64,000 nucleotides of DNA from the NCBI RefSeq assembly GCF_047511655.1, contig NC_133398.1:52271638-52335637 (forward strand), read 5' to 3'. Positions 9,550-22,906 of the stretch are shown piece by piece. The translations under genes and the position numbers were made by a program. The DNA is from Castor canadensis. Taxonomy: Eukaryota; Chordata; Mammalia; Rodentia; Castoridae. Position 1 is the stretch's first letter. Each line of letters begins with the position of its first letter. A model generated the notes under the pieces. The model was given only the letters and a program-made list of their open reading frames with translations, was not told the origin of the DNA and did no database searches.

Positions 9550-9860
9550 ATTTCAATAGTTATGAATAGTAGTAGCTACAGCCTGTCTTGGACCATTATA
9601 AGTGCTTTACATACAATCCTGCATACCACTTACACACATCAATTTGCTTACACTACTAAATATGCAATATATACATATAATATATATACATGTCAAATAT
9701 ATACAAAAATATTTTACCTACACTGCAGTATGTACTTCCCATGCTGGTATGACCATTTTGACAATTTTACAGATGAGCAAACAGAAGCATAAGAAAATTA
9801 AATAACCTGTACACAGAAGATGATAGATCCAAAATTTGAACCCATTCATCTTCTCCCTTG
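9550..9860 (+). repeat. MIR-type SINE remnant split by an AT-rich repeat
   Basis: The flanks show MIR wording ('ttttacagatgagcaaac', then a degenerate 'aatttgaaccca'). The middle is an expanded TA/CA-rich stretch around 9665-9715. Old and decayed. Confidence 0.65.
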
Positions 9861-12679
9861 AGTTTTAATATACAAATTTCAGGCATTCTACAATTTAAGC
9901 CCCTCTCTGTACAAGTTTATTGTTAGCAAGTTAGCATATGTCTAAATTCAGAAAAGTCCATTTGTCCTGAATAGTAATGGAAAGGATCCAACACAATAAT
10001 TGTAATCACAAGGGAATTATCATGTTTGCATTACACCTTCCTGTTGAAGAAAAGAAATCCTCTGAAAAAATCAGATTCAAAGCTAGGATCAAGTTATTCT
10101 GCCAACCTGCTTCATCCAAACATAAAATGGCCAAGCAGTTACTATGGGTCCCATGAACTCATTATGCGTTTGATCTAAGCAAATTAGGCCAGAGTTTACT
10201 GAAGTGAATTTTTAAAACATGAAATTAGTCAAAACAAATTCACATTTATTTAGTATGGATTAGGATGGTGGGCAAGTGCTGATAAAGGCTTAGCAAAATG
10301 TATGCTGTTCGTAAGCTCCAAGTCCCCTCCCAATGTGGATAACTCTATTGGTGATATGTTTATTATTTTTATTTTATTTACTTTCCATAAATAATGGAGA
10401 CAACTCACCTCAAACACACACACAGACAGTTTTTTAATCTGAAAGAGAGAAGGTTAGAGAGAGGAGAGAGAATTTAAATCAGTAGCCAGTGAGAAGGTAG
10501 ATTAATGCAATTGAGAGTTACATTTAGCATTCAACTTCTTGGCAGTCAAGACTAAAAGAGAAATATTATAAATTATGTCCTTTCATCATCTGATAAAATA
10601 ATGTAGTTTCTTCTTTAGAATACACAAATTTTCTGCTAATGTTAAATTCTAAAAGGAATTTCTCCCCCAGAATATATCAGTAATGGACAATATTAAATTA
10701 TAGACTGACGCAAGTTTTATGAAAAAGATGCAGACCTTTATACTATTTTTTACCTTCTAAATAGATCTCTTTATGCTCCCGCATATTTACTTGCATCTGG
10801 GTAACATTATACCCCTAACCCCACAACAGTCCAACTGCAAGATGTCAAATAATTAGGGAAGTTCTTTCTTCCTACTGAATTATCTCAGAATCATATGATC
10901 AGAACCAAAATCACATCTGTGTTTCCACTCCAACTTTAATATAAGTGGAAATTTCTGAACTAGGAGAATTTAGAATGCTATTAACTTTTTAAGAAAAAGG
11001 ACTTATTTATTGGTGAAATCCCAAATGAATAAATATATAGTAAACCACAGTTCTCCACAAGGCATTGCACTAACTGCTATAGTAAATACTTTTTATACTT
11101 TGGGGTTTTATGGAGGAATGTAATTCCTCACATTTGGGGGACAAATTTGGGGTTGATTTTTCAACCTAAGTAAAAATTTCAAAAAACCCTATCATCTATT
11201 TTAACAACAATTTAGAGCAACAATAAAGAGCATGTTAGACAAAAAAAATGTATAAAGGGCACACCTTCAAAATAAAAGGTAGTCCTTAACTTGAATATAT
11301 TAGCTTTTAAAAACCTAGATACATAACCCTTTGCTGTAGACTGGTGACAGCATTGCTTATAGACTGGCATAATGATTGAGAAGCACTAGCAAGGAGAAGA
11401 CAAAGAAATATAAGAACCCAACTCTTGCTTCAAATGGCCCACAATTGTCTGAAGGTAAAAAACATAAACACTGAAAAACATAATAATCGTAGTGAAAATG
11501 CAACATCGTGAGAAAGATTGTGAAGTATAAACTTATTATATGAGGGGGAGGTTCCTGGGAACTTATTGTAAGGCTTAGAGGGAGCGTAGTGATCTGAGCA
11601 GTCTTTTGAAGGTTAAGGAGAGACAGGAAATTTTAGAGGGGGAGTATCAGAGAGAGTATTGTGTAAAGTGGATGAAAATACAAATGTGAAAGAACAATGG
11701 AATAAGAAGCCCAAAATCTCTAGATAGTAGTCTCATGTTTTTATTCTATGGAACCATTGTCCTGTCCAGTGGTGGGAGCATTCTCCTTTGGAGACTAAGA
11801 CCTCTAATTCAGTATAGCTTAAAGTTGCCAGAATAAGAAGCAACATTTCTATGATTTATAGGCTGAATATTTAGAGGAACTGCTATTTCCATGCCTTGAT
11901 TCCTCTTTGGACTCATATATTCTGGCCATGAGAACAACAGCTTATAATGGCCTCTGAGTCAAAAGATACAGAGCTGTATTATGTGCTCAACACTGTGCAG
12001 AATATCATAAGGCATCCTGAGGATCCTTGGATGTGGTTCTGGCAGAAACATTATAGAGAAGGAAAATGCATAACCAGAATATATGAAATTCCTATGAAGA
12101 GCAATCTCTGCCACCTCCACAGTAGAAGAAATCTAATATAATTTTCCTACCACCAGGTGACTGATCAGTTCCCTCAGGGAACTGTAGCATATCCAGGACT
12201 CCACCTTAGTATCTGCTGTTGGCGGATCGGTCACTCAACAGTCACATTAAATAGGTCATTATTCATAAGGTGAAATTCATGTTATTAAGCCTCCATCCTT
12301 GCCACTACAGCTACCTTATTCATGGGTCCACTAAGCACTGGGGTAGTTTGCATGGCTGACACACACAGGAGGAGAGATTTTGTCTCCTGGATTATTAAGT
12401 CTCCTTTTCAGAGGATGCTTTTTACTAGGCATTCATATGGACACAAATATCTTCCCAATCTGTATCCCTTCAAAGCGATCCAACCACATACCTCTTCTCC
12501 AGACTTTCTGATCATCAATATTCCAATTCTGTTCAATGCCCTCGTTAGCAAAGCTTCAATGTAAGGTAAAATATTCAAAGGGCCCAAATATAATTTCACA
12601 GAGCAGGCAAACAGGGTGAATTCAGAGCTGAGATGCAATAAGTTTATAACTAGCATATTATCCGACCAAAAGCTCTTCC
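9861..12679. other. Intergenic DNA, no gene recognised
   Basis: About 2.8 kb of AT-rich sequence. No exon-like, RNA-like or clearly assignable repeat stands out, apart from short purine-rich runs such as about 10440-10470. The small open frames at 11947-12141 and 12322-12564 show no protein motifs. Confidence 0.5.
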
Positions 12680-13025
12680 CCTAAACCAGACTGTTACCGT
12701 CTTCTAGTGACCTCGCCAAGGCTGGCTTCACTTTGCACATTGAATACACCTTCTGTGTGCCTGCCTCTTGCTTTTCTTTTATCTGAAATGCTTCTTCTCC
12801 AGATGACTCACCCTTCACTTCCTTCAGGTCTTTTCTCAAATTCCATTCCCTCAGTGATGGTAACCCTGGCCACTCCACTTAATATTTTTTAATATCCTCT
12901 GTAGAAAATATCCTCATCAAGCACAGGGATTTTGACTCTCTTGTATATGGTTGCATCCTTAGCATTTAGAACAGTGCTTGACTCAGAGTAGGCACTTTGT
13001 AAATACGTGCTTAGTGAATGGCCCT
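12680..13025 (+). repeat. L2 LINE 3' end remnant
   Basis: Recognisable L2 wording runs in order: 'gaaatgcttcttctcc', 'ccttcaggtcttttctcaaat', 'tggccactcca', then 'agaacagtgcttgac' with 'gtaggcac' near the end. Strongly diverged, plus orientation. Confidence 0.75.
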
Positions 13026-13079
13026 TTAAAACTTTAGTATTCTTTCTGCCAATTTAAGTCGAGTATAAAAAGCATGTTG

Positions 13080-14030
13080 TTAAAAATATTAGAATATGTG
13101 TCCATGAAAAGACTTCTACAAGAATGTTTATTACTTTATTCATAATCATCTAAAACTATAAACTATCCAGCAAGTCAACAATAAGGGAACTGATGTATAA
13201 CTTACATTGGAATTGAATTAATCAATAAAAGGAATTAACTGCTAACATGCACAACAACACAGGTAATCCTGCAAAGCACGGTGAACAAAAGAAACCGGTT
13301 CTAAAATGCTTACACTTTATGATTCCCTTTATGTGAAGCTTCATAGCTGGCAAAACTAATCTATGGTGACAGATATCAGAATAATATTTGCATAGATGAA
13401 ATCAGCTTATCAAAGAGATCTCTGTAGTCTCATGTTTATTGCAGCATTATTCACAATAGCTAAAGCATGGAATCAACTGAGATGTCTTCTGGCAGACAAA
13501 TGGATTTAAAAAAGGTGGTGTTTATATATATATTCAGCCTTAAAAAAGAATGAAGTTCTGTCAATTGAAGCAAAATGGATGGAACTAGAGGACATTATGT
13601 CTATGAAATAAACCAGACATAGAAAGATAAATATTGCAGGTTTTCCTCTCATATGCAGAAGTTTAAAAAGTTGATCTCAAAGAAGAAGATAATGTTTATT
13701 AGAGACAAAGAAGAATGGAGAGAGAGAAGATAGAGGGAGGTTGAAAAATGGCTTGCAAAATATACTTAGATAAGAGCATTAAGTTTTAGTGTTCTATAGC
13801 ACAATAATGTGACTATAGTTTACAGTGAGTTAAATTTTTTTTTAAGAAATAGAAAAGGGGCATTTGAAGTCTCCAACCACAAAGAAATAATAAAGGGATG
13901 GAAATGCTAATTATCCTAATTTGATCATTGTACGTTATATACCTCTATTAAATTATCACATTGTACTCCATAAAAACGTATTATTATTATGTGTCAATTA
14001 AGAAAGGGAAAAAATTTAAAGAGAATAGTT
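13080..14030 (+). repeat. Two adjacent old L1 3' ends
   Basis: 13080-13400 matches the last part of an old L1M ORF2 ('caacaacacaggtaatcc', 'atgattccctttatgtgaa', 'ggcaaaactaatctatggtgac'). From about 13410 a second L1 of another subfamily begins with the 'tgcagcattattcacaatagc' part of ORF2 and continues into its 3' UTR ('taattatcctaatttgatcatt', 'tattatgtgtcaatta') to about 14000. Many substitutions; neither is coding. Confidence 0.8.
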
Positions 14031-14318
14031 TTTGCATAAGGGAGAGGAAGGGAGTTGGGGTACTTTCTGAGATGATAGAATGCTCTAGCTCTTGATTAGG
14101 GTGGAGGTTGCACAGGGAAACGCATACATTCATCATAGCTCATTCAATGACACACTTAACCTGAGTACATATCATCATAGACAAATTTGACCCCGAAGAA
14201 AAACTTGTAATAACTTTCATACAACCTGGATGTAAGAACATAAAAACAATCTGTAATTGCAATTTGATGATAATCTGTTCAGGCCATGATTTTCTCATTC
14301 ATCAAAGAGATGAAAATA

Positions 14319-14407
14319 GGGCTAGGGACATAGTTCAAGTGGAAGAGCACCTGCCTGGCAAGCTGGAGGTCCTGAATTCAAACTCTAGTACCACCAAAAA
14401 AAAAAAA
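14319..14407 (+). repeat. ID-like tRNA-derived SINE
   Basis: Box A/B-like tRNA-derived body ('gttcaagtggaagagcacctgcc', 'gaattcaaactctagtacc') ending in an A-rich tail with 'accaccaaaa'. This form is typical of the squirrel- and beaver-related rodent SINEs and recurs throughout the window. Confidence 0.85.
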
Positions 14408-14532
14408 CCCACAAGTTTTGACCATATGGAAGGAAAGATTTGGGTTCATTTCACAGAAATGAAGTCATAAGAGAGAGTAGCTGAGAGCTCAAGAAAAGCT
14501 CACATCGAGCAGAGATGGGAAGTTCAATGATT

Positions 14533-14604
14533 TGAAATTAAGAGACCTTGTCTACGGCCTTACCACCCTGAACGCGCCCGATCTCGTATGAAATTAAGAG
14601 ACCT
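14533..14604 (+). pseudogene. Tailless 5S rRNA fragment with target duplication
   Basis: 14550-14588 matches the first ~38 nt of vertebrate 5S rRNA (GTCTACGGCC, then the ACCACCCTGAACGCGCCCG core) with one clear substitution (A to T at 5S position 11). It is flanked by a perfect 16-bp direct repeat, tgaaattaagagacct, at 14533-14548 and 14589-14604. The copy begins at the true 5' end of the RNA, stops after box A and before the C box of the internal promoter, and has no A tail. It therefore looks like a tailless retropseudogene made by the L1 machinery. It lacks most of the gene and cannot make 5S RNA. Confidence 0.92.
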
Positions 14605-16296
14605 GTACAACTCTTTTCCTTTTCTGTTATGGCTCTTCTACCCATATTATTTCTGATGATGGCTACTGCTATTCAAAGCTGGGTACTATTTTCATTCTAG
14701 AAAGAGTTACAATTGTAAGGACTTTAAATTATTGAAAGATCCTATCTAGGGAAATGGTAGTATTGACCTCCACTACTTTTTAAAGGGAACCTAGCCTTTA
14801 AAGGGGACTGCTGCTTCAAGATAGGCATGGGTGAATAGAGCTCACCTGTCTGTGCAGGATATTGGAATTACAAATCCAATTCCCCTGTAAGCTCTCACTA
14901 TTTATGTTTTTAGTTCTATTTTGCCATTTTGAAAATGACATACCACAATTTCTTGGAATTATTGCTAGCTTTACGCTGTGCCTTGGAAACTGATGGAAAA
15001 TCCTTCACCAACTGTAGTAAGTCCCTAAATTCGTGATCTTTCTCCACTAGTTTCAACCAACCTAGACTTTAACTCATACTGACTCACACAATTGTGATTA
15101 TTGTTCCTGTCTTTTAAAACCATGTTTGTTATTACTTGATTTACTTTATCAATCCACCACAACTGAGTATGTCAGGTAATTGCATAAAGTAATACAAAAA
15201 AAATACCCTAACCTGATAGCATTACTTGGATAGAGTAAGAATGAAGGAAGCACTTTGGCATTACACCTAATGGAAATATCTCTAACTTTGAACATGACAT
15301 AAAAGCAAAATTAGCAGCAAGGAAATGAAAACTATTTGTACCACCATTTTGGCATGAGACAATAATGGATTCTGAATATAGGTTCTCAATCAGTAGATAC
15401 AGGTTTGGTGGCCACCAAATCTGTACCTGATCAGCATCAAAGTACCACAGTAAATACCTGGTTTACTATCACTTAACTCTGCATTTCCACGCTTAGCAGA
15501 CCATTCATCTTTTCTTTGTTTGTTTATTTCAAAAGTATCATCTTTTAACATCCTAACGAAGTAGTATTGCACTAAACTTGCCCTGAAAATTTCCTGACCA
15601 TATAATATGAATTGGTTGACCATTTTGATAGAATCCGTTATTAAAGACTATGTGAATGACTGATACTGAACCTCCAACAAGGTTTAGAAAGGTTGAGTGT
15701 ACAATAAAATGTTCCTTTGATACAAATTGGACTAGTTAATAGTTTAGCATCAGCAAAATGAATCTGAAGGCATAGATCATAGCCTTCCTTCTTAACATCT
15801 AAATGATACAGATGTTTTGGGTTACAGATGGAATTAACCTAAGGGTTCCTCTTTTTTCTAAACCAGTTAGATTCTGCCTGTTCTAAAGCTGACATCCCTG
15901 GCCTTGCTTGGCACTTCAGCAATGAGTTGAATGTGGGAATGACTCAGTAAGACAGAGCAGATGGACATAGGTATATGTGATATAAATCTATCCCACTGCT
16001 AAGAATTTTATCACAAACAATAAAAAAATCTGACCGATGCTATCTTTTCCATTATGCTAGAACATTTTTAGTTTGATATGTATCATGGGCAAAATGTTTG
16101 CTTCTAAAATTGCTAACATTTTTATTGTGTACATTCTTCTATTCTAAGCTTTGTAAGAAAAAGCAATTACAATTTGAATGGCATATCTTGGCTTCAAATG
16201 GTTTCTTTATTTGGAAATCAATAACTTTTCTTCAGAAGAAAAATAAATATTTGGCATGTTGATAGCTTGAAATATTTTTTCTTGTTACCAGAAGAG

Positions 16297-16299
<3 letters not shown>
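14605..16299. other. Intergenic DNA, no gene recognised
   Basis: About 1.7 kb without recognisable genes. The minus-strand open frame at 15390-15623 has no motif support. Sequence is AT-rich and unassigned. Confidence 0.45.

Positions 16300-16340
<41 letters not shown>
16300..16340. repeat. (CT)n microsatellite
   Basis: A pure CT run of about 41 bp. Confidence 0.98.
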
Positions 16341-16343
<3 letters not shown>

Positions 16344-16822
16344 CTGTCCCCTTCTGGACCACTGAATAAATTTCAAAACAATAATATGTCTTCCTAATTA
16401 GAAATCACTTTAAAAATTCATTTGGGGAAATAAAAGACCTATAAATCAAATGTAATTGTGAATCTAATCACATTTGTAGCACAACCATTGTTTGGACTGA
16501 TTTGATTTCAAGTTTATTTGGGGACATGCTTTAAAAAGCCATGCTTATTTCATTCTTCCAATTTCAATATAGCTTACAAGGAGCTCTATTTTATAGTCTA
16601 GCAAAAAGAAGGTATTTCATATGGAAGGGACAGTTACAAAGAGAGTTGTAGAGGAATTTAAAGAGGTAATAAAAACAATGAACTTGACTTTCACTCAGAC
16701 TTCCAGAAGACATGACAAGGAGGCCTTGAATGGGCCCTCTCCCCTGGCAATGTGACTAAAATACATAAGCATATTTTGTGTATTTATTGTAGCTGGTGAC
16801 CAGAATTCTTAGAGTCAGTGTC

Positions 16823-17160
16823 ATGGTTCAAATTATGGCTCCTCCAAAATTAATACTGGAATAATCCCCAGTGCAACCATATTAGATGTAGCTTATGGGG
16901 TCTGCCCTCACAAATGGGTTAGCACACTTATAAAATAGCTACATTTCCTTGGCTTCTGTCCCTTCCACCATGTAAGGGCATAGAGAGCCTCAACTCCAGA
17001 GGATGTGGCAACAAGGCACCATCTTAGAAAACAGCTCTTACCAGATATCAGTCTTGTTGCCTAGTCTCCAAAGATGAGAGAAATAAAATTTTATTGCTCA
17101 TAAATTGTCCAGTCTCACTTATTTTGTTGTAACATCACTAATGGATTAAGACAACCATAC
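16823..17160 (+). repeat. MaLR/MLT1-type LTR remnant
   Basis: Order of phrases fits an MLT1-family solo LTR: 'atggttcaaattatggctcctcc', 'cccttccaccatgtaagg', 'gagaaataaaattttattg', ending near 'taatggattaagaca'. Heavily diverged. Confidence 0.75.
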
Positions 17161-17414
17161 ATATGTCATTCTCTTTGACATTACAAGCTTTTGGCTCATA
17201 AGTCAGTGCCAAAACCTTTAGTCTGCAATGTCCAGCAAGGGAAAAGCAGGAGTCTAGAATCCAGTAGGTTTGGATAGTCCAGCATACTTCAGAGCTGCTC
17301 AAATGAAGCATGTAGGATCCCTCTGGCTCCTAGAATGGAAGAATGCTAAGAAAGCCAGTCAGTTTCATTTCATCCAGAGACATCCTAATATAGCTGGGGG
17401 TTGAGTTTTCAAAC

Positions 17415-17590
17415 AGATGGATCAGGGCCCAGCTCATAGCTATGTAATTTGGGGTAAGTTGTGACTTTTTCTAATATTTAACTTCCTGATTTATAAAATG
17501 TAGATACTAGCAATACTCATCTCACATTATTGTACGAATCTAATATAAAATTTAGCACACTGCTTCTTAGCAAATAAACACATAAGACAT
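17415..17590 (+). repeat. MIR remnant
   Basis: MIR-like sequence: 'agctatgtaatttggggtaag', 'acttcctgatttataaaatg', 'aatactcatctcacattattg'. Confidence 0.6.
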
Positions 17591-17984
17591 GTTATTATAA
17601 AGAATACACATCAACTAATTAAAAAGACCTCAGATTCCCCAGGAATTTTTGAAACGTGATTACTTTTGTCTGGGAGAAAGATGTCCTGACATATCTGAAA
17701 CAAAACACAGATGATGTAGATTTTTTTTTAACCATAAAACCCAATACCTAAGACAGATCATGTTAGTGGGCTCTGCTCAGAGTGGCAAAAAGTGGGATTC
17801 TGCTCACAGCAGTCCCAACTTTGGAATTCTACTGAAAAAATTGCTAGAAAAATGGTCCCTTATCACCCATCTGCCCCTTCCCATGGGTAGCCAAAGGAGC
17901 CGAACAGGCTGCTACACCAAGATGTATTTATTTATTTGTAAATTCAGTGCCATCCAAAGGCCTACAACCTATGATTGGCTTGGC

Positions 17985-18325
17985 TGCCAATCTGTAGCTA
18001 CCGGGAGGTGGTGGAACCTTTAGGAGGTACGGCTTAGTGGAAGGAATTTACATCTTTAGGGGGACATGCCTTTGAAGGACATACTGGAATCCTTTAACTC
18101 TTCTTCTATCTTTTGCTTCTTGGACACCAAAAAGTAAATAGCCTCCTCTATCACACACTCATACTGTCATGATGTTCTGCCTTACCATAGGCCCAAAGAC
18201 TATAGAGCCAAGAGACCATGGACTGAAATATCTGAAACTGTGAGCCAGAATAAATCTTTCCTCCCACTGAGTTTATTTTTTTCAGGTATTTTGTCATAGT
18301 GACTGAGAGCTAACACACTTTCCCT
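17985..18325 (+). repeat. MaLR-type LTR remnant
   Basis: Phrases 'ggaggtggtggaacctttaggagg', 'ctgaaactgtgagccagaataaatc' and the ending 'gactgagagctaacacac' fit an ORR1/MLT1-like MaLR LTR. Confidence 0.7.
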
Positions 18326-21300
18326 CTTACATCAAAAAGATGAGGAGAAAGAAAGGGAGGAGGTCTAGGACAAGGATGAGGGAAAGATTGAGATGATGGA
18401 AAATCAAAATTCTATAATATTTCAAAGTTTAAGTAATAAAAATGAAAGGAAAAAATAATGTTCAAAGAATTAAAGTAAGAAAAACATTTTAATTTTTTAA
18501 GAAGCAGGGGGGAAGAAAGACCAGGAGTTTTCCAATAGTCAAGGCAAAGCACTAAAAATTGAAGACTTCTCTGCTGACAAAGTATTGACCAAATCATCAA
18601 AGGGGATGCATATTTCCCCAGCTTTATGGTGGAGGCCTTTACCAGGTAAATGTCTAAATAAGAACATTGAGCAACATATTACATGGGCCCTCAAAACCGA
18701 ATTTGTGTTTCTTTTTTTAATGAAATGGTGTTCTGCGTTGCACATACAGCCCTTTCTTTCCCCTACTCAGTCTCCTTAACAGGAAAAGACATCATAAATT
18801 TTAATGTTACAAAATTAATATGGTGGAGAGGTCGTTTAGGTCCAGATGCAGGTAGCAAAAGAAGGAGCTGGAGTTCATGGTCTTGTAGAAGATGAAACTG
18901 TTTAGAATGAAGGTAATTACAATGGATGGAAATAAGGAACTATGAAGCATGGGGTTAGAAGGGCCATTCATTTGGGTGTTGCAACACCTTACCAATTTGT
19001 GAGTGCTGGCAACATGCCAGGCCCTCACATGTCTTCAACCAGCAAGTCATTTAATCTTCACAATCACCCATCTCTCAATGGTAGAGGTCAGTGTCAAATA
19101 CACCTTTGCTCACACTGCCCTTTACTGGGCTTCTTCCTGTGGGCCATGCAAATGACCCCAATGGGGTACATAGGAGGAGAGTTTTGAGTGAGAGAGTAGA
19201 ACTAAAAAGAAAGTGGCACAGAGAACCAAGGTTTATGAAAGTTATTATCTATGAGTATCGGGAACATGAAGACAGCATAGTCTCTACAATGAGAGTTTTA
19301 CAGAGAAAGTCAGATTTCAGTTCTCGTGAAGAGACCAAAAAGAGTTTAAGAAAAGAGTTAAAGATGACAAGAAAGGGTAAGGGAATGAGCATGGGAAGGG
19401 GGTTCAGGCTGTGTGTGAGTTAGTTGTCAGCGGAGGAGAGGGCTGCTGAGCATCCTTTAGTGATAAGGGGGACAATTCAGTTTTTGTTAGAATAACTCCA
19501 TGTAGATTACAATTAGCATGTTAGGTGCTGAGCTGCAGACCCTCCTCTCTCTTCTAATTCTCCCCCTACTCACCTTCCACAAAGCAGCTGGTGATGAGTG
19601 ACCTATCAACATCCCATCCCTCTACATGTCTACCTCCTCGGGCAGTATGTTGTTTCCTGACAACTATTCACTTTTTAAATTTCTTGCAGCTGTACTCTTC
19701 AACCAGATTTCAGTCAGTTTTTAAAACTGACAGAAAAAATTACAGGCAGAGACAGGATGTGATGTACCCAATCCTGATATAAGTCTAGACATGAGCCCCT
19801 CTCACTCATGACTTTGCACATAGATTGCTATGAAAATAACATCATTTCCTATTTTTTAATAATAGATATTTAATTGAAATTTCAGTTTTGCTCAGGATAA
19901 ATAAAGAAATCTGCCCAACACAGTGTCTCCACTTCTACTTGTAATTGAATCATCATGGAACCATTTGTACATTAAATAATAATAATTATGACTATCATAA
20001 AAACCAGGCTTGTGTTGTTAAAAATTAATCTCTTGTTGCTTCTGTCATGAAGATTCCAAGGAGGATAGGAGGATGGCAGAAGGGTGTGCACATGAGAATT
20101 CTCCAGGTGAGACTTGGTTTCAGCAGAAAGGGTGTCAGCTGGTGGAAGTAGTCCAGACATATCTTATACATGGATGATTCTGAAGTTCATCACATCCTCT
20201 AGGGAAAGATGTTAAAGCCACAATAGGACATTTTAAAGTAGATGACTTCTCCTCATCCAGCTAATAAGCAGAAAGTGTATCTCTGGGGGACAGAAGTGAG
20301 GAACTAAAAAATATCATCCTACTCCCTTGATTATAAGCAAGCAATTTAATGAGGATCTTTGATTGGCTTATTTAACATTGGGGGGTTGGGGAAGGAGGCA
20401 AGGAAAATGTGCATTAAATATGCATGCTAAATGCAAGGTTTGGCCCCATTCCAGAAATGTCCAAGTATATAAAAATGAACATCTTAGGATAAAAAAAATG
20501 TCCTTTAGGCTATGCACATTTGACTTTAATAAGCTGGTTAGAAAATCTGGTCATATGAGTATTTATTAAGATGTAAATTAAACATGCCTAAAAGAAAAAT
20601 ATAGAGGAAAATATTAAAATAAAAATCCTTTGAGTTATAGGAGGTGGAGGTTTGAAACTTAAAAAAAAAAAAAAAAAAAAAGGACCAAGGAAAGAGCCCA
20701 GCCCAGCCACCCTCAGTTGGCATTTTTAGGAACAAAGCCCCTCTGCAAACTCAAAGGTTTTCTAGCATGTTCGTTTGAGACATTTTGGTCTACAACTATG
20801 GTACAGTGGGGAGTGGAAGTAAATACTAATTTGACTAAAATCTTGAAGCTGATGATAGCTTACGATACTAATCTAGCCAAGGATCATGCTGAGAATGGAC
20901 AGAGAAGAGCCGATGCAGACCCCTTTCCTCAGATGCCCCAATGTGATTCCTACCGTGTGCTGTGCGTGTCAGTGCCCCTCAGTCTGGTGGTTTTGTGACA
21001 ACTTGAAAAGACAAAAACCTTTGTCCCTGAACTGTAACAGAGTGGTAGAGGACTCACTGTGTAGGAAGTGAGAACAGAGAGAAGTCGTTGTCCAAACTTG
21101 CTAAGGACTGTTAGGAGAGTAGAATTCTGGATGCCAAAAGAAAAGATCAGGAAAAGGAGAGGGTGTATGGAAAAGGGAAGCTGAGAGAATGAGGAGGGAG
21201 ACAAACTACTCCCAGGACTCACACCCAGAGCCAGGAGGAGATTCCCTGGAGACTATGCTCCTAGATGATCACGAGCTAACCAAATCTCTTTCTGCCCTTG

Positions 21301-22213
21301 TTATGGTTTGAATGTTTGTAGTACGTTAAGGGAAGGCATTTTGTCTTAATAATTTTTCATCCTCTGAGCATATAGGATGGCAGTCAAAGTCATATTAGTA
21401 TGTAACAAAAGCTAACTTGATAAAAGGAATGATAAATAAGACCATTTAAACAAGAGAGATAAAGGGCACATCCTAGAGTGATTTCAAGTCAGCAGATCCA
21501 CCTGAATCACTTTCGGTAGTTTTTCTTTTGCATCTCATTGGGTGAATCTATTACCAAGAGAAGTATGTTTCTAGATTTTAAAATAATTATTTTTCAAACA
21601 ACAGGATTTCTATAAGCAAAATAACACTTCATCAGCTGCCTAATCAAAGAAATGATCTATCTTTGTGCAAGAGACAAAAATCTGATTACTGTGGATTTAT
21701 CGTGGGGCAGGATGAGAGACCACAGCTGGGTAATTTCCAGCTTCTGTACTGAATTCAGACCCCACATCCCACACCCCATTAATGAGTCCCTACTTACTCT
21801 CCACACATACCACACTATAACCTAACTCACACACTAGTTAATAGCATGCCTCTTCCCTGGAGTAGATATGCGCTCTTTATTCACTGGGACCCCTTACCCC
21901 CAGATCTTGTCAATTCCTACCTGGCACTTAGTTGTTACTTAATACTTATTCATAGAATTAAAAACTCAGGCAAAATAAAAGCAGGGACTCTATAAAGCCT
22001 CATGTTGAATTTTCTATTGATAAAAAAGACATTATTGAGGCAATGGGTAAGATCTATTAGATGATAGAATTAAATTGATATTAATTTCCTGATTGAAAAT
22101 TGTACTGTGGCTATTTAAGAAAATGCTTTACTTTTAGAAAATACATACTAAAGTGTTTAGGGGGAAAGGGACATGAGGCAAAAACTTTCTCTTAAAGCAT
22201 TCAAGAAAAATGT
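18326..22213. other. Intergenic DNA with one MIR-like patch
   Basis: No gene recognised. A MIR-like core lies at about 19000-19090 ('tgccaggccctcacatg', 'tcatttaatcttcacaatcac'). An A run of about 21 bp sits at 20661-20681. Several small frames (for example 19091-19423 and 20950-21222) show no domain, no splice context and no repeat-independent support. Confidence 0.45.
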
Positions 22214-22286
22214 AGGACTGGAGGTGTGACCCAAGCAGTAGAGTATCTGCCTAGCAAGCATGAAGTCCTGAGTTCTAATCCCAGAA

Positions 22287-22323
<37 letters not shown>
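22214..22323 (+). repeat. ID-like SINE ending in a (CTGT)n(CT)n tail
   Basis: tRNA-derived body at 22214-22287 ('gagtatctgcctagcaagc', 'gagttctaatccca') whose normal A-rich tail is replaced by CTGT repeats and then CT repeats to 22323. Confidence 0.8.
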
Positions 22324-22674
22324 ACCCACACCCACACAAATTATACACACATTAACAGGTTCCCAGATATTCTCTACTATTCTTGCAACTTTTGTGTAAA
22401 TCTGAATAGATGGGGAAGAGACTCTTTGAGACAGAGCAGACAAGTCTCTGAGGTCTCTGACCTACCATTTCCTTGGTTCCAGTGGGTCAGAAAGCTTTTC
22501 AAATGGCACTTTACAAGCACAAAGGGACCAAAAATCCTAAAGCAAGGAAAATCCTAACATGCAGGTACAATGCATTTGGATTATGATCAGCCAGGGATTC
22601 TGTGATATTTCTTTCCCATCTATGTCAGTTTATCCTAAAAGAGAATTCCAGAAGCACTGAAGGAATAGTAGTAA

Positions 22675-22880
22675 CAATAATAAGTAGTATTTATTGTCTA
22701 CTTGCCATGTGCCAACAGTGGAATTTTTCATCTGTTTTCAAATTTTCTCCTCATAAAACCCCTAGAACTTAAATATTCTTATTTTATCCATATTTCTTCT
22801 GAGATATCCTACATTTATAAGGCTGAAGTAACTCATCCAAGCTAAGATGTGGTATAAAAATTCAAGTCTTCTGAGAACCA
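22675..22880 (+). repeat. MIR remnant
   Basis: 'tatttattgtctacttgccatgtgcc', 'ctcctcataaaaccc' and 'taactcatccaagc' follow MIR order. Confidence 0.6.
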
Positions 22881-22906
22881 GATACCAAGAATGGACTACA
22901 TGTGTT

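Noticed and set aside
14550..14588. Functional 5S rRNA gene
   Set aside because: Only the first ~38 nt are present; most of the internal promoter and two-thirds of the RNA are missing.
19091..19423. 110-codon plus-strand frame
   Set aside because: Overlaps a MIR-like patch, has no domain, signal or splice context, and low-complexity Lys/Arg/Glu-rich end.
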